From NCBI GenBank assembly GCA_026419785.1, contig JAODTK010005796.1:62001-126000 (forward strand): a stretch of 64,000 nt of DNA. The letters run 5' to 3'. Within the stretch, counting starts at the first letter, position 1. Each line of letters opens with the position of its first letter. Source of the stretch: Sclerodactyla briareus (Eukaryota; Echinodermata; Holothuroidea; Dendrochirotida; Sclerodactylidae). Below, in pieces: positions 1 to 10,608 of the stretch. The translations under genes were made by a program, and so were the position numbers. A model generated the notes under the pieces. That model saw nothing but the letters and a program-made list of their open reading frames with translations. It was not told where the DNA came from and searched no databases.

Positions 1-3000
1 GGCACCTTTGATGTAATAACAGGAATATCTGTGAAAGACAGGTTGTTTCTTCCCGCATCGAACCATTAAGTAACATTACCTTGAGTGATTCCTGAAGTTT
101 CTTCTATATATGTCAAATAGTACATTACAATATTACAAATATTCCCTACAATGAAGCCTCCTGAATCAGAACATCAATAACTGCCTGTCAGACGAATAAG
201 CACCTGGAGACCAGGTCTGACAATACAACATCTTTGGGGAATTCCCATACATATTTTTTTCCGACTAGCTTTTGATATTTACCCAGGTCCATAAATTGCT
301 ACATGTATTTGATAACACCCCCCCCCCAAATGCTGTGCTGCTCAAAAATGTCAAATAAAATATACTAAAGCCTTGGTCATAGCCTTGGTCATGGAGTTCT
401 GTGAATGATATGTTTGTGAGAAATCTCACCTTTTCTCTTAAAAACACCTAGAGGGGGCAACGATTCTTCCATGCAATTCAATGCACACTCAGGACACTTG
501 TGGGAAGATAGGTTTTCACAAGTAGCACTGTTTCGGAAGCCACCCACTCCCTGGAATTCTGTCTTTATTCGATGCACTCTTGCCAAATAGGTGTTGAAAA
601 AACTTTTTTTTTAATGTTAATATCAGCATTCTCTCTCCTGAATGCTGCAATGGGTGCCCCCAAAAACCTTGCACTACACATATGAGGCATATTCCAAACA
701 GAAGTGATCGCGATGGCTCAATGAGCCAAATTAGGTGAACAGACACCATGCAAAGTTATTACATTGCTACCAATGCATTTGTACTTCAGCAATGTTCACA
801 AAAATTTTCTAAATTGTTTACATGATCATCCACTTTTTTTAAACACTATTACTGAAGTTGCAAACACCCTATAAACGTCCATATAAATAGCACATAATTC
901 CCACTCATTGCATGACATAACCGTTTTTATTAAATAATAAATAAACCATTGTTTTATAACCATTAGGTTTTTACCATAAATTTGAATAACAAGCTTGGTT
1001 GAACAGCTTAGTTTATATCACTCAAGATCTCAAATGAAAAGATCTTCTTTGGTATACTGATGAAGAAAGGAAAATTCCGAATCAAATGTTTCGGCTGTTT
1101 TCTGTCGTACTTTCCTAGATTTCCTCCTCAATTCTAGATACCCTATCGACCAACTGCCCCAACTATCAAATTCCAAAGTGAGGTGACGGTGGAACATGAA
1201 AAATATAATCTCTGAGACTTTGACGCGCCCTCCGAACAGCACTTTGCACCAGCGCCCTTCCAAAATTGATCAAGCCCTCCTAAGAGTAATTACCATGGTC
1301 ATAGGACCCGTATGCATTTTCACAGTTCAAGAGATATCGCAGCAGCTGACTCATTTACAAAACAGCGGTGATTGTCCTGGAGTTTAGTTCACAGGTCCCC
1401 CAGATAACAGCTGAGTGGAGAGCAGAGTGATTTTAGTTGGGAGCCTGCTCCATTTGCTCCTCAGAGCAGCTGTTTGGCGCCTGCGAGCTGTGAAAAACTC
1501 TCATACATGTTTGAAGAATTGTACGCTGAATTCTCATGGTCTCACAAAATGGAGGACCTGGTTCCTTCCCTATTCTCACTCAAATCACCCATGGTGGAGA
1601 GGGTCATGGAAGGTAAAAGACTTGTTCAAGTACACCACACAAAACTGAGCGTTCTCTGGTATTCAAACTCACTAATATTCTGATCACATTGTTAAGCTCC
1701 ACTGACTGGGCTAAACCCTCTCCACTATAAAATAGCTCTCTTTTATTGTGTTATCAATTTCAACCTCACTTGAATAACAATTTCTTTGGCAATGATTCTC
1801 GATTGAGGCTACAAGGCATGATGCAGATGATCAATATCATTCGGTGCATGATTGGTTGAGGCAACGATTTTATCTCTTTGGCCAATGCAGGAACCTCGCT
1901 TATTTATACAAAAAATACAAAAACTATTTGAAAAACTAAACTATGCGGCCAACATCAGCTCATTCTGAATCTAAAAGAAGTAAAGTTTAAAAGGGAAGGC
2001 AAGATATAAATATATGTGAAAAATTAGGGGTATCAATATCTTATCACTGGTCTGAATACTTATAGTATGAATACATATTAGAGAACACTTCAAGATCACC
2101 TATAATTGAAACTGCATCACTCTAATGGCCTTTTCCATGACTTCTGTCCTGCAAGAAGCTATCAATTCAAGAAAATGATCAGAGGAATTATCGAGGAACC
2201 TGTATACTATTACATCACTATGCCCCAATATAATCGAATTGGATTCATCATAAGAAATCACGGGTAGAGAGGCAACTACTATGTCCCATCATTCACTTTC
2301 TCCTTGCTCCTGAAGTCATTTGCACTGAGAAGTGACAAAAGAAAACAAATGGAAAGAATGTGCATCCCGCACCGAGCTGTCCAAATGAAAATAATGTACC
2401 ATCTTGACACCAGCATGTGACCTGACACAAAGTCATTCGGATGAAATAATAAAATATGCAAAGATGTTCGTGTCTCGGTATCATTTCCCATATCCTCCAG
2501 TAACAATCCGGGGCAGCCAGCTGCGTTGGACTTTTTCTATACTTTTTCATGACCAAATGAAGGATTTCCATGACCTTCTCTATGACATCTCACACAGAAT
2601 TCTCAACTGAACATCGGACAAAAGAGCCGAAGCAAACACAAACAGCTGTGAGAAAATTACAACATCACTTCATGAAAATTTCCATGACTTTTCACTTGAC
2701 TCAAACAACTTTTCACTGAATTTGAAGACACTTATCCAGGCCTGGATGTTTATTGAAGGAATTCCCTGACCTTTCCAGGTTTTCCATGACCGCGGGAACC
2801 ATGTCAAGCTTCCATATGACGGGTTCAACTTAACTGATCTGTTTGTGTATGGAAGCTTGCAGCATGAGCATTTCTTCCACTGAAGTGGACAGCTATCCAT
2901 GCCTCTGCATTCATCGCAATGCGCAGCATCTATTTATCAAAGGAAACAACACCTATACACCAGATTATTCTGTATCAAATAAGGGCACACAGCTTGATTT

Positions 3001-3795
3001 CTTCCTTGCCTCAGAGAGTGTGCTGAAAGGCTGACACACACTGACCCCAAGCTGAAGCTCCCCCATAGTAAATAGTCCAAGCATGGTCACCGTGGCCTCA
3101 CGATACTCCCCTTACGTTCTCGTTGTGTGCTTTCTGTGGAGCCAAAAAATATGAAAGGAAGATTATTCACCCTAGCAAATAAACATTTCAATTTGCTTGC
3201 AATGATGTCATGGCATGTGAATTGAAAATGGGCGCCAATCTGGTTAGCTAGGTAGGTACGATTCAAATACACATGGACAAACAAACGTTATCAAGGTCTT
3301 CAAAGTACAATAGCCATGTAAAACATGACTCTTTTTTTTTTTACAAATCTATTAATCACATTGAGGAAATCCAAACCTCAGAACAAATTTGTGACACCAA
3401 CAGTTGAGGTGGGAGAGGGTGGGGGGGGGGGTGGGGACGGTGTGACATGAACGTAATACAAAGTCAATGAAAACGTGTACATTTTCCAACAGAAAAACTT
3501 CAACAATTTAACAGACGATGGTTGAGGTATGAATGAAATCCTCAACCCAAAAGTTTCAAAAGTCTTAATGATTTCTTGATATTGTTGACCTCAGATGACC
3601 TTTGCACAGACTCTAAAACAATAGGGAGCATTCACACATTATCAGCACCAACACGCCAAGCCAAAATCAGTGAAATCCATCTTAGGCACTTTCTTAACCC
3701 CTGTGTATAGTATCATTTAAATCTCAGCTCAGCCTCATGGGTTATTTTCTTTTAGGGTGTGTGTGGGAAGAGGGGGGGGGGAATAAATGGGGCAT
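1..3795. other. Region downstream of the last recognised exon; no gene seen
   Basis: This is AT-rich sequence with short poly-C, poly-T and poly-G runs and no open frame with a recognisable domain on either strand. The terminal exon and 3' end of the delphilin-like gene should be here or left of base 1, but no convincing splice acceptor plus coding stretch was seen. About 2560-2800 is a dispersed repeat with recurring ttccatgac and ccaggttttccatgac motifs. It resembles the array at 40.9-41.8 kb. Confidence 0.5.
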
Positions 3796-5673
3796 CTTTC
3801 ACACATTATCTATACAAACTTCTATCTCCTCACACATTATCTATACAAACATTCTATCTCCGTCACACATTATCTATACAAACCATTCATCTCCTTCACA
3901 CATTACCTATACAAACATGCTATCTCTTTCACACATTATCTATACAACATTCTATCTCCTTCACACATTATCTATACAACATTCTATCTCCTTCACACAT
4001 ATCTATACAAACATTCTATCTCCTTCACACATTACCTATACAAACATGCTATCTCTTTCACACATTATCTATACAACATTCTATCTCCTTCACACATTAT
4101 CTATACAAACATTCTATCTCCTTCACACTTATCTATACAAACATTCTATCTCCTTCACACATTATCTATACAAACATTCTATCTCTCCTTCACACATTAT
4201 CTACACAAACATTCTATCTCCTTCACACATTATCTATACAAACATCTATCTCCTTCACACATTATCTATACAAACATCTATCTCCTTCACACATTACCTA
4301 TACAAACATGCTATCTCTTTCACACATTATCTATACAAACATTTTATCTCCTTCACACATTATCTATACAAACATTCTATCTCCTCACACATTATCTATA
4401 CAAACATTCTATCTCCTTCACACATTATCTATACAACATTCTATCTCCTTCACACATATCTATACAACATTCTATCTCCTTCACACATTACCTATACAAA
4501 CATGCTATCTCTTTCACACATTATCTACACAAACATTCTATCTCCTTCAACACATTATCTATACAACATTCTATCTCCTTCACACATTATCTATACAACA
4601 TTCTATCTCCTCACACATTATCTATACAACATTCTATCTCCTTCACACATTATCTATACAACATTCTATCTCCTTCACACATTATCTATACAAACATTCT
4701 ATCTCCTTCACACATTATCTATACAAACATCTATCTCCTTCACACATTATCTACACAAACATTCTATCTCCTTCACACATTATCTATACAACATTCTATC
4801 TCCTCACACATTATCTATACAACATTCTATCTCCTTCACACATTACCTATACAAACATGCTATCTCTTTCACACATTATCTACACAAACATTCTATCTCC
4901 TCACACATTATCTATACAAACATCTATCTCCTTCACACATTATCTATACAAACATCTATCTCCTTCACACATTATCTATACAAACATTCTATCTCCTTCA
5001 CACATTATCTATACAACATTCTATCTCCTTCACACATTATCTATACAACATTCTATCTCCTCACACATTATCTATACAACATTCTATCTCCTCACACATT
5101 ATCTATACAAACATCTATCTCCTTCACACATTATCTACACAAACATTCTATCTCCTTCACACATTATCTACACAAACATTCTATCTCCTTCACACATTAT
5201 CTATACAACATTCTATCTCCTCACACATTATCTATACAACATTCTATCTCCTTCACACATTATCTATACAAACATTCTATCTCCTCACACATTATCTATA
5301 CAAACATCTATCTCCTTCACACATTATCTATACAACATTCTATCTCCTCACACATTATCTATACAAACATCTATCTCCTTCACACATTATCTACACAAAC
5401 ATTCTATCTCCTCACACATTATCTATACAAACATCTATCTCCTTCACACATTATCTATACAAACATTCTATCTCCTTCACACATTATCTATACAAACATT
5501 CTATCTCCTCACACATTATCTATACAAACATTCTATCTCCTCACACATTATCTATACAAACATTCTATCTCCTTCACACATTATCTATACAAACATCTAT
5601 CTCCTTCACACATTATCTATACAACATTCTATCTCCTTCACACATTATCTATACAAACATTCTATCTCCTTCA
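3796..5673. repeat. 33-bp minisatellite, about 57 copies
   Basis: Head-to-tail units share the core cacacattatctatac followed by aaacattctatctcctt, with period 33 bp. Many copies are 1 to 3 bp shorter through loss of one T or A in TT, AAA or ATT. The plus strand has almost no G across 1.9 kb; G appears only in a variant unit (aaacatgctatctcttt) seen five times. The 33-bp period and lack of stops leave all three plus frames open for over 600 codons, which is an accident of composition. The array lies in the last visible intron of the minus-strand gene, about 35 bp past the 5709 donor. Confidence 0.95.
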
Positions 5674-5708
5674 TGTGTGAGGGTGTAAACACAGTGAAAG
5701 CTACTTAC

Positions 5709-5901
5709 AAAGAACTTCGAGGTGAACAGGGCAAAGATATTGAAGAATTGGTCACTATCAATCCTGTCGGGATCTTCACCGAAGTACTGAGCGGTTCTGC
5801 GCGCGATTCGGTCCGGTTTCTTCTTCAAGTTTTTCAGTGAGGATCTCGAGTTGGTCCAGGGTTGCCTGCAGGAACTCTTCAACCTTGTGAAGAAACTGAT
5901 C
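5709..5901 (-). CDS. GRID2IP: Exon: end of FH2 domain, with frame break
   Basis: The acceptor is agccagcag at the 5901 edge and the donor is TTCTTT/GTAAGT. The first frame reads DQFLHKVEEFLQATLDQLEI, then LTEKLEEE. The second reads PDRIARR, then TAQYFGEDPDRIDSDQFF and NIFALFTSKFF. The Y-F-G-E-D block and F-x-x-F-x-x-F-x-x-K-F close the FH2 domain. Two missing A in the AAA run between the two parts would restore the frame. About ten residues expected just upstream were not found. An alternative acceptor near 5954 gives an in-frame extension interrupted by TGA. The donor shows that at least one more exon follows, perhaps coding about 25 residues, but none was recognised in 1-5700. Confidence 0.88.
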
Positions 5902-7230
5902 CTGCTGGCTATTAGGACCTCATCGGGATAGTGGTCCAGGAGGGGTCTTCAAATGCTGGAATGATTGAATAAATAATGACATTCGTAATTGTTCACTCAG
6001 GAGGCCAAGCTATTTCTTTATAATAATATTAATAGAAAACTGTAGGGTTCAATACCATTTTATCATCTGTGTTATACAGAAATTACCCTGTTCATAGGAA
6101 CTGGTACCCAATCCGACAATCCAGAAAGATGTGGCAGCAGCTGATACAGTGCCGGTTGTACTTAAGTTCCTCACAGGTCCCCATTCAGTACTTGACAACG
6201 ACTGGTCCGATTTCCGTCAAATGTGTTTGAGTGACATAAGTGAGGAGTGTCAACAAATACTATGGTAGTTGATATATTGGCATTTTATGATTTGGCTTCT
6301 GAGCCCCACCCACTCATGAATATTAATGAGATCGGCACAGAAAACTATAGGGATCATCTACTCAATCTCCCGTGGACATCTAACCACCCAATTATGGGAG
6401 TATCATGTATCATGTATCATGTTCATAAGATATTTTCAGCGAAAATACTTTGAACCCTGCCCCTCATGTCATGAATATTATGGGAACCACGTGGAATACC
6501 ATAGTCATGTGTTGGCACTCCTCACTTATGTCACTCAAACAGGTTTGATGGAAATTGCACCAACGGTTGTCAAGATATTTCCATTTTATGATTTCGCTTT
6601 TGAGCCCCGCCCGCTCATGAAAATCAATGAGATTGGCACCCGAAAGTAGGGCACATCTTCTCCCATGGCAGACCTATATACCAAGTTCCAGTCTCATTCA
6701 ACTTTTCTTTCTTGAGTTACAGTGTCCCCAAGCAGTGCCACAGGCTGACACACACGACCACACACACATGCCAACCTGACTACATAGGATTCCTCCGCTA
6801 TCACAAGGATCCAAAAAAGAGAACAGAAGTTGGATCGACACTGCTTTGTGACCTAACCCTACTACGTGGGTAGGGGGGCTGCCCACCCATCTGACCCTAG
6901 TATTATACTTGAGTAGGCGCTGCGGCCTACCCAACATCATTATTTTTTGTTTTGGGAAGCTTCCCTATAGCTCTTACAGCCCTATGAACATAGTTTGAGG
7001 TTGGGAGGTGTTACTAAACAGTCTTACAGTCACTAGTTTCTGTTATATGAAAGCTTCCAGAGCTTTGGCAGTGGAATGAACCAAGCGACGTGATTCACCT
7101 TGACAATGCAATGAATCATTATAGCGGCCAGTGCCGGTATTGTGGAGACCTGATGCTGAGCTTAGCCAGACCCTCAACGTTAGGCTACATGGTACAGTCC
7201 CTATGCAGTAGTGAAGGCTCAATAATATAC
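5902..7230. other. FH2 intron with a nested inverted and direct duplication
   Basis: Bases 6192-6266 and 6497-6573 are inverted copies of one another (for example gtgacataagtgaggagtg on the left). The inner part 6271-6345 is repeated in direct orientation at 6577-6650 around the motif cattttatgatttc/ggctt...gagccccgccc. It looks like a small foldback repeat that was partly duplicated. The rest of the intron shows nothing else. Confidence 0.6.
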
Positions 7231-7412
7231 CTGCAGCTTAGCATTGAGTTCATCTGATTCCTCTCGGAGTGACTTCAGACTGCTCTGACGACTCGAGAGA
7301 CAGTTGTGATTTCACTTCCGAAGCCCAGTACATCAGGAACATTCTGGTGGACAGCCTTAGCCACCATGTGTAGGAAGGTGGACTTGTTATCAGAAGTCTT
7401 AGTTGTATCGAG
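7231..7412 (-). CDS. GRID2IP: Exon: FH2 C-terminal helices, with frame break
   Basis: The acceptor is cctcggcag at the 7412 edge and the donor is CTGCAG/GTATAT. It reads LDTTKTSDNKSTFLHM, then VAKAVHQNVPDVLGFGSEIT and TVSRVVRA. It continues in another frame as SLKSLREESDELNAKLQ. The K-(S/T)-x-D-x-K-(S/T)-T-(F/L)-L-H block is diagnostic for FH2, and the second part is the following coiled helix. One missing A between the two parts (GAGCAGTC) would restore a single frame and give 61 codons, phase 0 to 0. In the raw sequence a TGA stops the first frame. Confidence 0.9.
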
Positions 7413-8040
7413 CTGCCGAGGGGAAAAAAAAACAAGGTGAAGGGTAGAGGAGGTTTTGAACAATAAATTTGGTACTACACCAAGTTGGATTTTCTTTGAT
7501 GGCATTCTGCCACCGAAAACCAGCTTGACTAGCTGGCAGTGGTGAGGAGGAGTGGAGTGGGCACTAGCCTGGTAGACACGGCATACTAGAGATTTTAAAC
7601 AAAACACCCCAATTCAACGGAAGTACCCTTCATTGATCCACTCTTCTCATTTGAAATTTTCCCTCACTTCGGTAAGATGAGGAAGTAAAATGGTGGAGTT
7701 ATTCACCAATTTTGTCAAATCCTGGGCGCTTCAAGGAGAGAAAGCCAGTCCTCGACATGTCAAACGACCACCTACTGCTATGTGCTGACCAACCACTACT
7801 TCCACTACTACTAATGATATCTGCAGGTACTCACCAAGTATGTTAGCAGTAGCTGTGACTCCACCAGCACAGAAGCTAACATGTCAGATGACAACCTACA
7901 GCACAGTTTTCTGATGACCAACATACTTCTACTACTAAAACAATTAAAAAAAAATACCTTGGAAAAAAAAACTGATGCTGATTGCTGTCAGTAGACAATA
8001 GGCCAGTCAATGTGTTAGGATGGTCCCCTGGTAACGTTAC

Positions 8041-8127
8041 CTCTGTGAGGATGCTGATCTTGAATCCAGTAGCTCCTTCCACTCTCTGATTCCCCTGGTT
8101 CATGTAGTTACCCATCGCCAATACGAG
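8041..8127 (-). CDS. GRID2IP: Exon: FH2 GNYMN motif
   Basis: The 87-nt exon is phase 0 at both ends, with acceptor tatttcag and donor ACAGAG/GTAACG. It reads LVLAMGNYMNQGNQRVEG, then ATGFKISILTE. G-N-x-(L/M)-N with the following GFK and L-x-x-L is the signature of the FH2 post region, which receives the lasso of the other subunit. The frame is intact. The join to the previous exon gives L-A-K-V-L-E-L-V-L-A-M-G-N, as in the family. This is the most secure single exon for calling FH2. Confidence 0.95.
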
Positions 8128-8623
8128 CTGAAATAGAGAGAACATTATTATATGTAATTCACGCCCCTGTGCAATTGTAATTGAGAAGTCCACTTCCGGA
8201 GTTAGAGGCTTCACTGGTGGGATCTCTCTTTGGCCTAGAAGGTGTTAAAGGTGAACCTCTGTGTATGGAATATTATTGGGTTGATCCAATTCCCTCGGTA
8301 TCGGGCAATGCTACAGAAAATGCTAAACAGTTGATAAATATTTGCTACAAAGATCTCAAATGTGCTAATTTGGCAATGTCCATCGTAACACTTCGGTCTA
8401 GTAAAGAGGCAAAGCCATGGCCCATTGACAGATCAGCCCCTCACTGTGGAATACGTGAGTTGAGAAATTTTACCCAATGTTTATGTTATTGTTTGCATGT
8501 TGCAGCCTTTCCTCAAAACACAGATGAGTAAATTTGTCTGTGTCTACCAAGTGCCCCCACCCCAGCTGGTAATTCTGTAACATGGATAGGCATTCACAGA
8601 CAGGTAATTGGAGCAGCACTGAC

Positions 8624-8777
8624 CTCCAGAACCTTTGCCAGTTCTGGCTTCTCTCAGCTGTTTGGACGCCTCTTTGATGAGAGCCAACTCCTCCTCGACC
8701 TCCTCCTTCCTCTCTCTGAACGTGGCCTTGAAGAGCAAAGCATCAATCCTCAGCTTGTAACCAGGGATCAGACTCAA
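8624..8777 (-). CDS. GRID2IP: Exon: FH2 core and coiled helix, with frame break
   Basis: The acceptor is atctacag at the 8777 edge and the donor is CTGGAG/GTCAGT. It reads LSLIPGYKLRIDALLFKATF, then RERKEEVEEELALIKEASKQ. This matches the FH2 stretch with I-P-x-x-x-x-R-x-x-x-L-x-F-x-x-x-F followed by the long charged helix before the dimer-contacting region. The end of the exon, LAKVLE, is in another frame. Two missing A in the AGAA run before it would restore the expected R-K-L-A-K-V-L-E. This is the clearest FH2 exon, and it places the gene in the delphilin group. Confidence 0.9.
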
Positions 8778-8942
8778 CTGTAGATAAGGACAGTGAATAT
8801 TTGCAAGTGACTGTGTACCATACCCAGCAGTCTAATGGACAGGGTTCAGGCTATAACCAAGGATCAGACTAAACTGTAGATAAACCAAACAGCCAGTGAA
8901 CATTTACATGTGATTGTGTACCATTCCAAGCTGTCAGATGTA

Positions 8943-9016
8943 TGAAATGAAGATTACCTGTGTGTCTTCTGATGTGAATTCACATCAGAAGACACACAGG
9001 TATATCTTTCATTTCA
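8943..9016. repeat. Perfect 46-bp palindrome with imperfect flanks
   Basis: Bases 8956-9001 are exactly self-complementary, centred on the EcoRI-like gaattc. Flanks extend the symmetry imperfectly (tgaaatgaagat on the left against atctttcatttca on the right), about 74 bp in all. It lies in the intron between two FH2 exons. It could extrude as a cruciform or fold as an RNA hairpin. An inverted-read artefact is also possible. Confidence 0.93.
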
Positions 9017-9419
9017 GAGGGTCTGTTCGTATGTCCTCCGAAGATTATCGCAGTCAGTTGGACAACTGACAGCAGAAAGGATAGTACTTTCAGTCAGTAT
9101 TTCGTGCTCCCATTCTGCCCATGCATCTGATTTATTTTCCATCCACGAACTATGTGAGCCTTACAGAACTTCGAAATTTGTTGAACTCGTTCAAAATCAG
9201 CTGCAACGCTTGCGGCCAGTCTGGCTGCTTGCAGTGGCTATGTGTTTGCGGTCATCGCCTCATACCTTACAGTAATGCATCGACTGTGAGTATGACTGTA
9301 AGCTGTCGCACAAACCTCGCGTGGTCAGCTAATAAATAATCCGTGCATTGTGAGGCAGGCTTAAAAGGGATTTTGAGCCTTGAACAAACACTTTATAGCA
9401 ATATCCCGGTCGTGCTTAC

Positions 9420-9489
9420 CTCTAGAGCAAATCTGTCAGGTTCTGAGAGCTTGGATTTCTTGTTGGAGACACTGCTGCAACTTTACCAC
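9420..9489 (-). CDS. GRID2IP: Exon: FH2 core, SEPDRF motif, with frame break
   Basis: The acceptor is ttctccag at the 9489 edge and the donor is CTAGAG/GTAAGC. The first frame reads VVKLQQCLQQE and the second reads KSKLSEPDRFALE. The L-S-E-P-D-x-F motif is highly typical of FH2 domains and leads straight into the next exon. The join lies in an AAA run (GAAATCC), where two missing A would restore the frame. The length of 70 nt plus two gives 24 codons, phase 0 at both ends. Confidence 0.85.
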
Positions 9490-9689
9490 CTGGAGAATAA
9501 AAGGGAACAAATTATAATAGATGGGAGAACATTGGGCTGCTAAGTAACAAGAACTTGGCAGAAAAAAGTCACACAACGTTTTTCATCCCAAATTCCCAGT
9601 GCTCGTATATGATTTAGAATACTTGTGCATTATCCTATCTGTCTCTTATATAATTAATATACAATATATATTTAAGAATTTACATAGCA

Positions 9690-9952
9690 CAACTTACACA
9701 GGGTTGTATCAAGTGTGCTTCACGAACATTACCCTGGTCATTGAACAACCTGTTGGTCCCACACGAACGTAGGTATATGCTCCACCGAAGTGCACTTTGA
9801 CACAGGTTCCACCTTACAGGTACCCATTTAGCACCTGGGTGGGGAGAAGCAAATAGGGATAAAGCACTTGCGCAAGGCTCACTAGGACCCAAACCCACAA
9901 CCTCTGGGTTATAAGCTCAACGCATTACCGATCAGAGGCAACCACCTCCCCT
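9690..9952 (-). mobile_element. tRNA-derived SINE
   Basis: Read on the minus strand, the head has a box A-like stretch (ggttgcctctgatcggta) and, about 40 bp on, a box B-like gtgggtttgggtcc, spaced as in a tRNA gene. A body follows toward base 9690. It cannot fold into a convincing intact tRNA, so it is a SINE head and not a tRNA gene. It is an intronic insertion. Confidence 0.6.
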
Positions 9953-10482
9953 CTTTGTCTCACATTGTCATTTGTGGATGAGTATTCCTGGAGTAACCTC
10001 AACTTGATCAATGTCAAGTTATTTTGGCAAATCCTATCGACACAAAATAAATTCATATCTTACTGATGCTAACTACTGGAGTCATGAATAAGTTACAGTA
10101 AAATGATGTTCCTGCAGATTTTTCCCCTCTGGCCAGTCTATGGCTGCATGAAAAGGCTATGAAAGAAATATATGCTAGGCTCATCCCATACTGCTATGCT
10201 CCCTTTTTTGTGTGTATGACTGATAGAAGTTTTGAAAAGTTTTGAAAATTGTAACTAGGTTCCAAGGTCAAGTGGCCTGAAGTGGCCTCGTTTTTGTTTT
10301 TTTAAAGCACCCATTTGCCACTCAGAAATATCCAATATTCCAACAACACAAAACATTAATTAAATCATTTCAGGAGACTATGTAATTGCTCCTGAGCTGT
10401 CCATGAAATACTTTCTTTCATGTTGCCCCTATCAACGTGCTTTTGATTGCACGATACTGTAGAATAACGCTCACAGCCTCAC

Positions 10483-10608
10483 CTCAAATTCATCAGGAGC
10501 AAAGGTAGCCGCTGTTTGATGTGAGGGACTGAGAACCGCCGGGTATCCATGTTCAGAATGCTGTCTTGATCTCATCAACTGGCAACCTCAGATGACCCAG
10601 GAGGATAG
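10483..10608 (-). CDS. GRID2IP: Exon: FH2 core helices, with two frame breaks
   Basis: The acceptor is cctctgcag at the 10608 edge and the donor is TTTGAG/GTGAGG. Three successive frames give ILLGHLRLPVDEIKTAF, NMDTRRFSVPHIKQ and FAPDEFE. In delphilin-type FH2 domains these are adjacent: the ILL-HLKL helix, the M-x-x-R-R-L motif and the LLLFAPD motif. Each change of frame fits one missing base (near TTCTG and in the CC/TTT run). The exon ends in phase 0 and the next exon starts in phase 0. A gene finder using one frame would lose two thirds of this exon. Confidence 0.85.

Noticed and set aside
3796-5673. CRISPR-like regular array
   Set aside because: Units are contiguous with no unique spacers, and the DNA is animal nuclear.
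3737-5840. Three overlapping plus-strand ORFs of 633 to 693 codons
   Set aside because: They are the three frames of a 33-bp minisatellite whose unit has no stop codon in any frame. They have no domain and consist only of repeated ILSPSHIIYT-type text.
8181-8531. 116-codon plus-strand ORF
   Set aside because: It lies in the intron beside a secure minus-strand FH2 exon, with no domain and no splice or promoter support.
9690-9952. tRNA gene on the minus strand
   Set aside because: Box A and box B are present but the cloverleaf is not convincing and a longer repeat body follows. It is a SINE head. The same holds for 16.0, 22.2, 28.3 and 58.0 kb.
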